Shown in pieces: positions 41,144 to 50,896 of a DNA stretch of 64,000 nucleotides. Positions within the stretch are counted from its first letter, which is position 1; every line of letters starts with the position of its first letter. Under the pieces are notes generated by a model that saw nothing but the letters and a program-made list of their open reading frames with translations, searched no databases and was not told the origin of the DNA. Position numbers and translations under genes: made by a program. Origin of the DNA: Pseudidiomarina homiensis (GTDB lineage Bacteria; Pseudomonadota; Gammaproteobacteria; Enterobacterales; Alteromonadaceae); NCBI RefSeq assembly GCF_003987225.1, contig NZ_PIPX01000001.1, forward strand, positions 124,001-188,000, given 5' to 3'.

Positions 41144-44100
41144 ATGACGGAACAAGCTCAAGAATCAGCGCCGACCTTTATTCATTTACGGGTACACAGC
41201 GATTTCTCGATGATCGATGGCCTTGCCAAAGTTGGACCCATTTGCGGTGCGACCGCAGACCTTGGAATGCCAGCCTTGGCGTTAACCGATCAAATGAATA
41301 TGTGCGGCCTTGTGCGGTTTTATCGCACCACTCAAGGTAAAGGGCTAAAGCCCATTGTTGGCTGCGACTTATGGGTGTTACCAGAGGGCTGGACGCCGGA
41401 CCATCAAGAGCCCCCATTCCGCTTAACTGCGTTGGCGATGAACAATGACGGTTATCAGCAGCTTACCCAATTGATTAGCCGCGGCTATCTAGCCGGACAC
41501 CGCGCTGGGCGACCGTGCGTGAATAAGGAGTGGCTTGCTGAGCATGCAGAGGGCTTACTGTTACTAGGCGGTGGTCGTGAGGGTGATGTCGGTCGTAAAC
41601 TTTTACAAAACCGCAAAACCGAAGCAGAAGCCGAACTGGCGTTTTACCAACAGCATTTCCCTGATCGCTACTATCTCGAGTTACTGCGCACTGGGCGTCC
41701 GCAAGAAGATGATTATTTGCATGCGGCGGTGGCATTGGCGGCCGAACATGACGTGCCGGTGGTGGCGACCAATGAGGTAGTGTTCCTCAAACCGGATGAC
41801 TTTCATGCCCATGAAGTGCGGGTTGCAGTCGCCGATGGCTACACCCTTGATGACAAGCGCCGTCCGAAAAAATACAGCCGCGAGCAATACTTAAAAAGCT
41901 CCGCTGAAATGGCGGAGCTGTTCGCCGATATTCCAGAGGCACTCGCCAATACGGTGGAAATTGCCAAGCGCTGTAACGTCACCATCACGCTTGACGAGTA
42001 CGTTTTGCCTGAGTTTCCGACCGGTGGGATGACGCCAGCGGACTTCTTGGTCAAGAAATCGCAAGAAGGGCTCGAAGAACGATTACAACAACTCTTTGCT
42101 GACGAGATTGAGCGTACAGAAAAGCGTAAAGAATACGACGAGCGCTTAAAAATAGAGCTCGACGTGATTAATCAAATGGGCTTTCCTGGCTATTTTTTGA
42201 TCGTCATGGAGTTTATCCAGTGGTCAAAAGATAACAACATACCTGTCGGCCCCGGGCGTGGTTCAGGCGCTGGTTCATTGGTTGCCTATGCGTTAAAAAT
42301 CACTGACCTTGATCCGCTAGAACTCGATCTACTTTTCGAGCGATTCTTGAACCCCGAGCGGGTCTCTATGCCGGATTTCGATATCGATTTCTGTATGGAG
42401 CGCCGCGATGAGGTTATCGATCATGTGGCGGAACTGTATGGTCGTGAAGCGGTCTCGCAAATTATTACCTTTGGTACCATGGCCGCCAAGGCATCGATTC
42501 GTGATGTTGGCCGTGTCCTCGGCCACCCCTACGGTTTTGTCGATAAGATCACCAAATTAGTGCCGGGCGATCCCGGCATGACCCTTGAAAAAGCTTTTGA
42601 AGTCGAGCCACGTCTCCCTGAAATGTACGATCAAGATGAAGATGTGCGTGATCTGATTGATATGGCACGGATTCTTGAAGGGGTAACGCGTAATGCCGGC
42701 AAACATGCTGGTGGTGTCGTTATCGCACCCGAGAAAATCACTGATTTTTCGCCGTTGTACTGCGATGAAGAAGGGAAACAACCGGTTACTCAGTTCGACA
42801 AAAATGATGTCGAAGCTGCCGGCTTGGTGAAGTTTGACTTCTTAGGTCTGCGTACTTTAACCATTATCCAGTGGGCACTGGATATGGTGAATGACAAACG
42901 CGCGCGTACAGGTGATGGGCCGATTGCCATTGAGCGGATTCCACTCGATGATCCGAAGTGCTTTAAATTATTGAAGAAAGCCCAAACCACCGCGGTATTT
43001 CAGCTTGAATCGAGCGGCATGAAACAGCTGATTAAGAAGCTGTTGCCCGATAGTTTTGAAGATATTATCGCCTTGGTGGCGTTGTTCCGGCCTGGGCCAT
43101 TGCAGTCAGGCATGGTCGACAACTTTATCGATCGTAAGCATGGTCGCGAGCAGATCTCGTATCCCGATAAAGACTACCAACATGAGTTGCTGCAGCCGAT
43201 TCTGGAGCCTACCTACGGGGTTATTTTGTACCAAGAGCAGGTCATGCAGATTGCTCAGGTGTTGGCAGGTTATTCACTCGGCGGAGCCGATTTGCTGCGC
43301 CGTGCCATGGGTAAGAAAAAACCAGAAGAAATGGCCAAGCAGCGTGCGGTTTTTGCGGAAGGTGCTGAAAAGAACGGCATTGACCCAGATCTGGCGATGA
43401 AAATCTTTGACTTGGTAGAGAAATTCGCTGGTTATGGTTTCAACAAATCACACTCGGCTGCCTACGCTTTAGTGTCCTATCAAACGCTATGGATGAAAAC
43501 CCATTATCCCGCAGAGTTTATGGCAGCAGTTATGTCGGCCGATATGGATAACACTGACAAAATCGTTACCTTGGTCGATGAGTGTGAACAAATGGGACTG
43601 AAGTTGCTGCCACCTGACGTCAATGTCGGTCAGTACAAATTTACCGTGGATGATGAAGGTCATGTTGTCTACGGCATTGGTGCGATTAAAGGTGTCGGCG
43701 AGGGCCCGATTGAGGCAATTCTAGCGGCTCGTAATGAAGGTGGTGAATTCAGTGATCTCTTCGACTTTTGCTGTCGGGTGGATTTGAAAAAGCTCAATCG
43801 CCGAGTGTTGGAGCGCTTGATTCGTGCCGGTGCCATGGACTCATTGGGGCCACACCGTGCGGCGCTGATGGCAACCTTGGAAAAAGCCATGCGCCAAGCA
43901 GAGCAGCATGCGCGTGCGGAAGCAATTGGCCAGTCAGATTTGTTCGGGGTTCTTACGAGTGCAGCCGATACTGACACTATTGAACATGAGTTTGAGCAGG
44001 TTGCAGAGTGGCCCGAGGCAGTTTGGCTCGACGGCGAGCGGGAAACCCTTGGACTATACTTAACCGGACACCCGATCAATCGCTTTCGACGTGAATTACG

Positions 44101-44656
44101 CAATTATGTGCCCTGTAACCTAAGTGACGTACGGCCGACAGGGCGTGATCAAATGACCACCATTGCTGGGCTCGTGATCGACATGCGGGTTATGGTGAAT
44201 AAAAAAGGTGCGCGTTGGGCGATTGTGACGCTAGATGACAAAACGGCCCGGTTTGATGTACGCTTTTTTGCGCAAGATTATGAAAATTACGAGCATTTGC
44301 TGGCGAAAGACCAAATTTTGGTCATAAAAGGAGAGGTCAGCTTTGATGATTACTCGGGGGGCAATACAATGACCGCCCGAGAAGTGATGACCATTACGGG
44401 TATGCGTGAGCAATATGCGAAAGGTTTGCGCGTTGCGGTGCGGCCTGAACACCTTGAAGGTGCAGGTATGAAGCGCCTCCTCGCGACATTGCAAGCCTAT
44501 AAAGGCGGCGCTTGCCCGCTGTTGATCGACTATCAACGGCCCGATGTGAAAGCGAGCTATCAAGCCGCAACCGAATGGTTCATAACACCAGAAGATGAAT
44601 TAATTTATGAGCTGGAACAGCAGCTTGGACCGCAACAGGTCGCACTAGAATTTTGA
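41144..44656 (+). CDS. dnaE: DNA polymerase III alpha subunit
   Basis: 1170 residues, against 1160 in E. coli. An N-terminal PHP domain ([14 protein letters not shown]) is followed by the family C polymerase core with [14 protein letters not shown] and the catalytic acid cluster PDFDIDF (D411, D413 and D415). A fingers and helix-hairpin-helix region and an OB fold ([21 protein letters not shown]) follow. It is the replicative polymerase. I use the ATG at 41144; a TTG six bases upstream is in frame, and the ribosome site is weak for both. It heads dnaE-accA-tilS, an order shared with other gammaproteobacteria. Confidence 0.97.
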   Translation: MTEQAQESAPTFIHLRVHSDFSMIDGLAKVGPICGATADLGMPALALTDQMNMCGLVRFYRTTQGKGLKPIVGCDLWVLPEGWTPDHQEPPFRLTALAMNNDGYQQLTQLISRGYLAGHRAGRPCVNKEWLAEHAEGLLLLGGGREGDVGRKLLQNRKTEAEAELAFYQQHFPDRYYLELLRTGRPQEDDYLHAAVALAAEHDVPVVATNEVVFLKPDDFHAHEVRVAVADGYTLDDKRRPKKYSREQYLKSSAEMAELFADIPEALANTVEIAKRCNVTITLDEYVLPEFPTGGMTPADFLVKKSQEGLEERLQQLFADEIERTEKRKEYDERLKIELDVINQMGFPGYFLIVMEFIQWSKDNNIPVGPGRGSGAGSLVAYALKITDLDPLELDLLFERFLNPERVSMPDFDIDFCMERRDEVIDHVAELYGREAVSQIITFGTMAAKASIRDVGRVLGHPYGFVDKITKLVPGDPGMTLEKAFEVEPRLPEMYDQDEDVRDLIDMARILEGVTRNAGKHAGGVVIAPEKITDFSPLYCDEEGKQPVTQFDKNDVEAAGLVKFDFLGLRTLTIIQWALDMVNDKRARTGDGPIAIERIPLDDPKCFKLLKKAQTTAVFQLESSGMKQLIKKLLPDSFEDIIALVALFRPGPLQSGMVDNFIDRKHGREQISYPDKDYQHELLQPILEPTYGVILYQEQVMQIAQVLAGYSLGGADLLRRAMGKKKPEEMAKQRAVFAEGAEKNGIDPDLAMKIFDLVEKFAGYGFNKSHSAAYALVSYQTLWMKTHYPAEFMAAVMSADMDNTDKIVTLVDECEQMGLKLLPPDVNVGQYKFTVDDEGHVVYGIGAIKGVGEGPIEAILAARNEGGEFSDLFDFCCRVDLKKLNRRVLERLIRAGAMDSLGPHRAALMATLEKAMRQAEQHARAEAIGQSDLFGVLTSAADTDTIEHEFEQVAEWPEAVWLDGERETLGLYLTGHPINRFRRELRNYVPCNLSDVRPTGRDQMTTIAGLVIDMRVMVNKKGARWAIVTLDDKTARFDVRFFAQDYENYEHLLAKDQILVIKGEVSFDDYSGGNTMTAREVMTITGMREQYAKGLRVAVRPEHLEGAGMKRLLATLQAYKGGACPLLIDYQRPDVKASYQAATEWFITPEDELIYELEQQLGPQQVALEF

Positions 44657-44659
44657 TCC

Positions 44660-44680
44660 GCAACGGCATATTGCCGTTGC
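44660..44680 (+). promoter_or_regulatory. Perfect intercistronic hairpin between dnaE and accA
   Basis: A 9-bp perfect stem (GCAACGGCA / TGCCGTTGC) with a TAT loop starts 4 bases after the dnaE stop and ends 5 bases before the accA ribosome site (GGGAG). There is no T run, so it is not a normal terminator. A role in transcript processing, stability or translation of accA is possible. Confidence 0.55.
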
Positions 44681-44694
44681 ATATGGGAGTCCAA

Positions 44695-45651
44695 ATGAAT
44701 TTGCAATTTTTAGAGTTCGAGAAGCCAATTGCTGAGCTACAAGCACAAATTGACGAGCTGAAGGCAGTCGGTGCCAAAGGTGACTTCGACATTTCCATCG
44801 AAGAAGAGATTGCTAAGCTGCAAGAGAAGCGGGAACAGCTGATCGAAAAGATTTTCGGTGACCTAGGCGCTTGGCAAGTCGCGCAGATGGCGCGTCACCC
44901 GTTGCGTCCTTATACCTTGGACTACATTGAGCATATTTTTACCGATTTTGACGAGCTCGCCGGTGACCGTGCGTTTGCCGACGATCGTGCAATTGTCGGC
45001 GGTACTGCGCGCCTTGATGGTCAACCAGTGATGATTATTGGTCACCAGAAAGGGCGTGAGACGAAAGAAAAAATCTTTCGTAACTTTGGTATGCCAAAAC
45101 CTGAGGGCTATCGCAAAGCGTTGCGTCTTATGGAAATGGCTGAACGCTTTAAGATGCCGATTATTACCTTTATCGACACGCCAGGGGCATACCCAGGTAT
45201 CGGTGCTGAAGAGCGCGGGCAATCAGAAGCTATCGCACGGAACTTGAAAGTGATGGCGCGCTTGAACGTACCTATTGTTTGTACTGTTATTGGTGAAGGT
45301 GGTTCAGGTGGTGCACTGGCGATTGGCGTCGGTGACCGCGTGAACATGCTGCAATACTCAACGTATTCGGTCATTTCGCCTGAAGGCTGTGCTTCGATTT
45401 TGTGGAAGAGCGCTGAGAAGGCCTCAATTGCTGCCGAAGCAATGGGCGTAACCGCAGATCGCAGTCTTGAGCTAGGCTTGATTGATCAGATTATTCCAGA
45501 GCCATTGGGTGGTGCGCATCGCGATTACACGGCCATGGCACAAAGCCTGAAGCAGCGTTTGTTAACCGACTTGAGTGAGCTGAAAGGTCTGGATAAAACC
45601 GCGTTGCTCGAGCAGCGTTACCAGAAGCTCATGTCGTTTGGTTATTGCTAA
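44695..45651 (+). CDS. accA: Acetyl-CoA carboxylase carboxyltransferase subunit alpha
   Basis: 318 residues from the ATG at 44695, one fewer than E. coli AccA; GGGAG lies 5 bases upstream. The N-terminal helix ([18 protein letters not shown]) and the crotonase-fold core ([50 protein letters not shown]) are intact. With AccD it transfers CO2 from biotin to acetyl-CoA, the first committed step of fatty acid synthesis. It is between dnaE and tilS. Confidence 0.97.
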   Translation: MNLQFLEFEKPIAELQAQIDELKAVGAKGDFDISIEEEIAKLQEKREQLIEKIFGDLGAWQVAQMARHPLRPYTLDYIEHIFTDFDELAGDRAFADDRAIVGGTARLDGQPVMIIGHQKGRETKEKIFRNFGMPKPEGYRKALRLMEMAERFKMPIITFIDTPGAYPGIGAEERGQSEAIARNLKVMARLNVPIVCTVIGEGGSGGALAIGVGDRVNMLQYSTYSVISPEGCASILWKSAEKASIAAEAMGVTADRSLELGLIDQIIPEPLGGAHRDYTAMAQSLKQRLLTDLSELKGLDKTALLEQRYQKLMSFGYC

Positions 45652-45672
45652 ACAGCGGCGTCATCGACTTAC

Positions 45673-46680
45673 GTGAACACTGAGTATCGCGACCTTTATC
45701 CTGAATTTGCCGCAGCGTTAGCCAAACTAACGCTGCGACCGCACCAACAACTCGTTGCCTGTCTTGGCGGCGGCGCCGATTCGCAAACTATTCTTGATCT
45801 GCTCGACCGCTGGCGCAGCGAGCATCCTGACTTTAATTATTTAGCTATTCATCTTGATCACCGCTTTCATCCGAGTTCCGGTGAGTGGGCCGAAGGTCTC
45901 CGCCAGGACTGCCTGCGACGCAACTTTCCAATGCTCTGTGAAGTTTTGCCGGTGCCGCAGGGGGCAAGGATTAGCAAAGAAGCGGCGGGGCGTGAAGCGC
46001 GTTATCAGCGGCTCAATGAGCTTGCTGACGATGATGCGGTAATGCTGCTCGGACAGCATCGCAATGATCAAATCGAAACGTTTCTGCTACAGCTCAAGCG
46101 CGGAGCCGGACCAAAAGGCTTGGCCGCAATGGCTCAGACCATCGATGGCGAAGCCGCTCATCGTTCTGGCTCTCAGACGTGGCTGCGCCCTTTGCTGGGG
46201 GTAAGCAAAGCCGAAATCTACGCTTATGCTGAACACCACAAATTACACTGGATCGAAGACGACACCAATTATGACACAGCAATAGATCGTAACTTCTTGC
46301 GGCATGAGGTGGTGCCGAAACTTGAAGAGCGCTGGCCTCAGTTTGGTAATTCGGTGTTACGTAGTGCCCAGCTTTGTGCAGAACAGCAAGATGTTCTTGA
46401 AGAGTTACTGCATGAGCAACTGAAACCGGCGGTGAACGAAGCAGGGGAACTGGCGGTTGATCAACTGAAGTCGCATTCTGCGGCCACGCAGCGAGCTTTA
46501 CTGCGCGCTTGGCTGCACCAAAATGGTGCAACGATGCCGTCGTATGCGCAACTTGAACAAATACGCACTCAAATGGTGCAAACCGGCAATGATAAACAGC
46601 CCCAAGTCGCATGGGGGCGTTTTTTACTGACTCGGTCTCGCGACCGCTACTTGCAATTGCAGCAACGCACCAGCAGCTAA
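45673..46680 (+). CDS. tilS: tRNA(Ile)-lysidine synthase, short form
   Basis: 335 residues, about 100 fewer than E. coli TilS (432). The N-terminal ATP-pyrophosphatase domain and first C-terminal helical domain are recognisable: REARYQRL, LGQHRNDQIETFLLQLKRGAGPKGL, WLRPLLG, WIEDDTNYD and RNFLRHEVVP. The last domain appears absent. The P-loop reads LGGGADS (31-37) where the family has SGGxDS, so the first Ser is Gly. The HHG-type segment reads HLDHRF. The start is GTG at 45673 without a good ribosome site. TilS modifies C34 of the AUA-reading tRNA-Ile and is essential in studied bacteria, so this copy is presumably functional. Confidence 0.88.
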   Translation: MNTEYRDLYPEFAAALAKLTLRPHQQLVACLGGGADSQTILDLLDRWRSEHPDFNYLAIHLDHRFHPSSGEWAEGLRQDCLRRNFPMLCEVLPVPQGARISKEAAGREARYQRLNELADDDAVMLLGQHRNDQIETFLLQLKRGAGPKGLAAMAQTIDGEAAHRSGSQTWLRPLLGVSKAEIYAYAEHHKLHWIEDDTNYDTAIDRNFLRHEVVPKLEERWPQFGNSVLRSAQLCAEQQDVLEELLHEQLKPAVNEAGELAVDQLKSHSAATQRALLRAWLHQNGATMPSYAQLEQIRTQMVQTGNDKQPQVAWGRFLLTRSRDRYLQLQQRTSS

Positions 46681-46689
46681 GGATAGAAC

Positions 46690-47583
46690 ATGGCGGCTCC
46701 TCCAGTGGCACAGAACCAACGTCGTGCATTGATGTTTGGCTTAGCCGCAGTGGCGCTTTGGTCGACGGTGGCAACTGCGTTTAAGCTTGCTTTGGGCTAT
46801 CTAACGCCACTACATCTGTTGTTTCTCGCCGCACTGACCAGCACCCTTACCTTTTTTGCTCTGCTCGTCTGGCAAGGTCGCTGCATAGAAACCATAAGGC
46901 TAGGGCGGCAGCGTTGGCTGTTCTATTTGGGCCAAGGTGCACTTAACCCATTTGTGTATTATTGGGTGCTCTTCGCTGCCTATGACCAACTCCCCGCTCA
47001 GCAAGCCCAAGCCATCAACTATACGTGGGCGATTACCATGGCCTTGTTAGCAGTGCCGATGTTAAAACAACGCTTAACGAAACGGGAGCTGTTGGCAATG
47101 GTGGTGGCCTACGGTGGCGTGGTGTTGATAGCCACTGGAGGGCAATGGAATTTTGCCGAGACCAATTGGCTGGGAATAGGGTTAGCACTATTAAGTACCC
47201 TGTTGTGGGCGAGTTATTGGCTGATCAACACCAAAAATAAAGACGCACCTATCCCAGCAATGTTTTGGTGCTTTGCTTTTGGTAGCTTGTTGTTAGCGCT
47301 GGCGCTGTTGTTTGACCCGCGTCCGTTGCCTTGGCACGAGTGGCGAGCTCTGGCGGCAGCGGCCTATGTCGGCTTATTTGAGATGGGTATCACATTTTTA
47401 CTTTGGTTGACCGCCATGCGCACAGCCGAACGAACGTCGCAACTATCAATGCTGATTTTCTTGAGCCCGTTCATGAGTTTGTTACTTATTTACTTTATAT
47501 TGGATGAAGTTATTCAAGTTACGACCTTAATTGGACTAAGCTTGATTTGTCTTGGTCTATATCTACAAAGGAAAAAAGTATGA
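46690..47583 (+). CDS. EamA/DMT-family transporter
   Basis: 297 residues with about ten hydrophobic segments in two EamA repeats. The first starts LMFGLAAVALWSTVATAFK; the second, at about residue 158, has LGIGLALLSTLLWASYWLI. Members export or import small metabolites such as amino acids or nucleobases; the substrate cannot be told. AAGGA lies 6 bases before the ATG, which is 10 bases after tilS. Its stop overlaps the start of the following antiporter gene (ATGA). Confidence 0.9.
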   Translation: MAAPPVAQNQRRALMFGLAAVALWSTVATAFKLALGYLTPLHLLFLAALTSTLTFFALLVWQGRCIETIRLGRQRWLFYLGQGALNPFVYYWVLFAAYDQLPAQQAQAINYTWAITMALLAVPMLKQRLTKRELLAMVVAYGGVVLIATGGQWNFAETNWLGIGLALLSTLLWASYWLINTKNKDAPIPAMFWCFAFGSLLLALALLFDPRPLPWHEWRALAAAAYVGLFEMGITFLLWLTAMRTAERTSQLSMLIFLSPFMSLLLIYFILDEVIQVTTLIGLSLICLGLYLQRKKV

Positions 47584-49547
47584 ACGGAGCCTTCGCTGAC
47601 GTACTGCTGTTGCTAGCTATTGCGGTGGCATTGGTGTGGGCTTTTCGGCGCATAAAATTGCCTGCAATTTTGGCCTATTTGGTGGCCGGAATTATCGCTG
47701 GCCCCGACGTAACCGCTTGGATCAAAGATCCCAATGACTATCATTTCGTTGCTGAGTTAGGTGTCGTGCTCTTACTCTTCTCGCTCGGTTTGGAATTCTC
47801 ATTGCCGAAAATGATTGCCATGCGCCGCCTTGTATTTGGGCTCGGTGCTGGTGAGGTCATCATCTGCACGTTGATTTTTGCCGGATTAGCTTACATTTGG
47901 ATGGGCGATTGGACGGCGGCGATGGTTATTGGCGGTACACTGGCGTTGAGCTCAACGGCGGTGGTGATAAAACAATTAGGGGAGTCCTCCCAGCTGACCA
48001 CCCGCAAAGGGCAGGCCACGGTCTCCGTGTTGTTATTCCAAGATATCGCCGTGGTGCCAATGTTGATCATTATTCCATTACTTGCTGCTGAGAATGCACA
48101 AGTAGGTATCTGGGAGAGCCTCGGCATAGCGTTGCTCAAAGGGGCTGGTGTCGTGGTCGTCCTGATGGCCATTGGCAAATGGGTGCTACCCCACATCTTT
48201 CGCGAGATTGCGCGCTTGCGTACCGATGAACTCTTTGTCCTGGCAACGCTGTTGGTCGCATTGGTTGCTGGTGGTCTCACCCACGTGTTTGGGTTGTCGA
48301 TGGCGCTGGGGGCGTTCTTAGCTGGGATGATGTTGGGTGAAAGTAAGTACAAGCATCAGCTTGAAGCGGATATTCGCCCATTTCGCGATATTCTGATGGG
48401 CCTTTTCTTCATCACTGTAGGCATGCAGCTGAATCTGGCTGTGTTCTGGCAGAATCTACATTGGATTTTACTTGCCGTTGTGCTTATCGGCGCGATAAAG
48501 ATGGTCGTTGTGCGCCTGTTAGCTGGCGGTATGGGAGAGCGCGAGGAAGACGCATGGGGCGCCGGCCTGATGCTATTCCAAATGGGAGAATTCGGCTTCG
48601 TCTTAGTTTCGTTGGCACTGACCTATGCCTTACTACCACAGGACATCGCATCGCTACTGGTCGGGGTCGGTGTACTGGGAATGGCGGTCACGCCGCTGGT
48701 TATTCAACGCTGTCGGCAATTAGTGACGCCACTGGTTCGCGGCCGCTCGCGGAGTGACGAAGAAGACATCACTCAACCCGATGTATCTGAGCCTAAACGC
48801 GTCTTGGTGCTTGGGTTTGGACGTGTCGGACAGACCATTAGCCGCTTTTTAACCAATGAAGGCATTGACCATCTGGCCATTGATCACGACACCAAGCGCG
48901 TACAAGAGGCTATTGCTGGTGGCGCAAAGGTCTATTTTGGCGATGCTGCGCGGCGTGACATCTTAAAAGCTGTGCACGCCGATCAGGTAGAATTGATCAT
49001 CATTAGTTTTGCTGAAGACTATAAAGCTCTAGAAGTACTTAAAGCGATTCGTGAGGTCAACGACCACGCCGAAATCATTGTGCGCTCGCGTGATGACCTA
49101 CGATTACAAGAAATGATGGCGGCTGGGGCGACACAAGTCGTACCTGATACCTTAGAGGCGAGCCTCATGTTGGTATCGCAAGTCTTGAGTCGCTCAGGCA
49201 TTCCTATTCGCCGAATTTTGTCGCGCTTGGATCAGGCTCGGCGTTCACACTATGGCGACATGCACGGCTTTTACCCTGGTGAAACCACCGATATGGATCC
49301 AGAAAAAATTGACCGACTGTTGTTTTTACATGCGGTACAACTCAGCGACAATGCTTATGCGTGCGGTAAAGAACTTCGCCAGCTCGGTCTGGATGAACTC
49401 GCCGTACAAGTTAAGTCGGTACGCCGTGGTGACGAGGAATTCAGTGAGGTACACGGTGACTTTAGCTTGGCGAAGGGTGACGTGGTTTTGCTTGCCGGTG
49501 GTCCACGCGCAATAGAAGCGGGCGAAAGTTACCTACTGAACGGTTAA
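47580..49547 (+). CDS. CPA2-family cation:proton antiporter with RCK domains (KefB/YbaL-like)
   Basis: 655 residues from the ATG at 47580, which has AAAGGA upstream and overlaps the preceding stop codon. The first 380 or so residues are a Na+/H+ exchanger-type membrane domain with about twelve segments (FSLGLEFSLPKM, LLFQDIAVVPML, ITVGMQLNL). An RCK N domain with a Rossmann motif follows (LVLGFGRVGQTISRFL, then AIDHD), then an RCK C domain (about 560-650). Such proteins move K+ or Na+ against protons and are gated by nucleotides or glutathione adducts. A specific family member cannot be fixed. Confidence 0.92.
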   Translation: MNGAFADVLLLLAIAVALVWAFRRIKLPAILAYLVAGIIAGPDVTAWIKDPNDYHFVAELGVVLLLFSLGLEFSLPKMIAMRRLVFGLGAGEVIICTLIFAGLAYIWMGDWTAAMVIGGTLALSSTAVVIKQLGESSQLTTRKGQATVSVLLFQDIAVVPMLIIIPLLAAENAQVGIWESLGIALLKGAGVVVVLMAIGKWVLPHIFREIARLRTDELFVLATLLVALVAGGLTHVFGLSMALGAFLAGMMLGESKYKHQLEADIRPFRDILMGLFFITVGMQLNLAVFWQNLHWILLAVVLIGAIKMVVVRLLAGGMGEREEDAWGAGLMLFQMGEFGFVLVSLALTYALLPQDIASLLVGVGVLGMAVTPLVIQRCRQLVTPLVRGRSRSDEEDITQPDVSEPKRVLVLGFGRVGQTISRFLTNEGIDHLAIDHDTKRVQEAIAGGAKVYFGDAARRDILKAVHADQVELIIISFAEDYKALEVLKAIREVNDHAEIIVRSRDDLRLQEMMAAGATQVVPDTLEASLMLVSQVLSRSGIPIRRILSRLDQARRSHYGDMHGFYPGETTDMDPEKIDRLLFLHAVQLSDNAYACGKELRQLGLDELAVQVKSVRRGDEEFSEVHGDFSLAKGDVVLLAGGPRAIEAGESYLLNG

Positions 49548-49596
49548 TGTTACAGTTGTTACAACTCGCAACATAATCTGCCTTAATAATCACTTA

Positions 49597-49623
49597 AAGG
49601 TGGCGCATACTATGCGCCATCTT
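49597..49623. promoter_or_regulatory. 27-bp inverted repeat over the RND operon promoter, candidate operator
   Basis: The left arm AAGGTGGCGCATA and right arm TATGCGCCATCTT flank a single C. The inner 9 pairs are perfect and one G-T pair interrupts the outer part. A weak promoter, TTAATA (49583-49588), a 17-base spacer and CATACT (49606-49611), overlaps it. It ends 23 bases before the first RND gene. Confidence 0.55.
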
Positions 49624-49646
49624 CATGTTCGAATGGAATGATCTCA

Positions 49647-50885
49647 ATGGCTTTTAAGAAACGTGCTTTACTTCCCCCTCTGATCATCATTGTGGCGATT
49701 GCCCTTGTGGTTTTGCTCGGAATGTTGCGTCCGCAGCTACCGATGCGCTCAATGGAACGCCCAGCGGTACTTGTTGAAGTACAAGAGGCACAACCCGAAG
49801 ACATCAATTTGTTAGTCAGCGGGCAAGGTAACGTGATGGCCAAGCATACGACCAACTTAGTGACGCAAGTCAGTGGTCAAGTAATTGAGATCGCAGCTAA
49901 TTTCCACAATGGCGGCTACTTCAATGAAGGCGACATGCTGGTCAAGATTGATCCTCGTGACTACGAAGTGGCATTACAGAACGCGAAAGCCAACTTGGCT
50001 CAAGCTAAAGCTGCACTTGCAGAAGAAAGTGCCCGCGCAAAAGTCGCCAAGGAAGAGTGGGAGTCCTTACAACTGGGAGAAATTCCTGCTTTAGGTTTGC
50101 GTGAGCCTCAGGTTGCCAGTGCTGTTGCCGCCATGCAGTCGGCAGAAGCAGCTGTCGCGAAAGCGCAACGTGACCTTGATCGGACCGTGATCCGCGCACC
50201 TTTCGCCGGTTTATTACAAAGCAAAAATGTCGATCTCGGCCAATTTGTGAATGTCAGTAGCCAAGTCGCACAATTGATGGGAACGGAAGTGGCAGAGGTT
50301 CGTGTGCCGCTGAGCGATCGTGACCTCGCTTATTTAAACTTGCCTCGTCGCGAACAAGAAACAGACTTTCCACGTGTGCGCTTGAGCTCATTTGTTGCAG
50401 GTGAAAAGTATGAATGGCAAGGTCGTTTGGTACGTAGCGAAGGTGTTTTAGACAGTAAGAGCCGAGTTATTTACGGTGTGGTCGAAGTGCAAGACCCCTA
50501 TAACCGCGCGGGTGAGTCGCACGCAGAAATTTTACGCTTCGGTCGCTTTGTGCAACTCGAAATTGAAGGTAAGTATGTTGAAGATGTTTACCGCATTCCA
50601 CGTTACGCACTCAATACCGACGGCAACGTTTGGTTGGTTGACGAAGAGCGTCGCTTAAAGCGCCAACATGTTGAGGTGCTCCGAGCTGAAGAAAACCAAG
50701 TCATCGTGAGTGATGGCCTCGAAGCTGGCGATAAAGTAGTGTTAACCCAGTTAGCCAACGCCTTACCGAGCATGAAAGTACGTCTACCAGGCGATCCAAT
50801 GCCGCAACAAATGGAACAGCCAAAAGCGGCAGAAGATGATACTGCAGTGGCAGCGAAAGATAACGCTGACGCCAGCGGCGAATAA
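49647..50885 (+). CDS. RND efflux periplasmic adaptor (membrane fusion protein)
   Basis: 412 residues from the ATG at 49647; an ATG at 49638 is also in frame, and neither ribosome site is strong. An N-terminal membrane anchor (about 8-27) is followed by a lipoyl-like half (TNLVTQVSGQVIEIA), a coiled-coil hairpin (ALQNAKANLAQAKAALAEESARA), the second lipoyl half (TVIRAPFAGLLQ), a beta-barrel, and a membrane-proximal domain. It links the pump encoded 11 bases downstream to an outer membrane channel, whose gene is not in the window. The C-terminal 30 residues are acidic and Ala-rich. Confidence 0.92.
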   Translation: MAFKKRALLPPLIIIVAIALVVLLGMLRPQLPMRSMERPAVLVEVQEAQPEDINLLVSGQGNVMAKHTTNLVTQVSGQVIEIAANFHNGGYFNEGDMLVKIDPRDYEVALQNAKANLAQAKAALAEESARAKVAKEEWESLQLGEIPALGLREPQVASAVAAMQSAEAAVAKAQRDLDRTVIRAPFAGLLQSKNVDLGQFVNVSSQVAQLMGTEVAEVRVPLSDRDLAYLNLPRREQETDFPRVRLSSFVAGEKYEWQGRLVRSEGVLDSKSRVIYGVVEVQDPYNRAGESHAEILRFGRFVQLEIEGKYVEDVYRIPRYALNTDGNVWLVDEERRLKRQHVEVLRAEENQVIVSDGLEAGDKVVLTQLANALPSMKVRLPGDPMPQQMEQPKAAEDDTAVAAKDNADASGE

Positions 50886-50896
50886 GGAGCTTAGCA

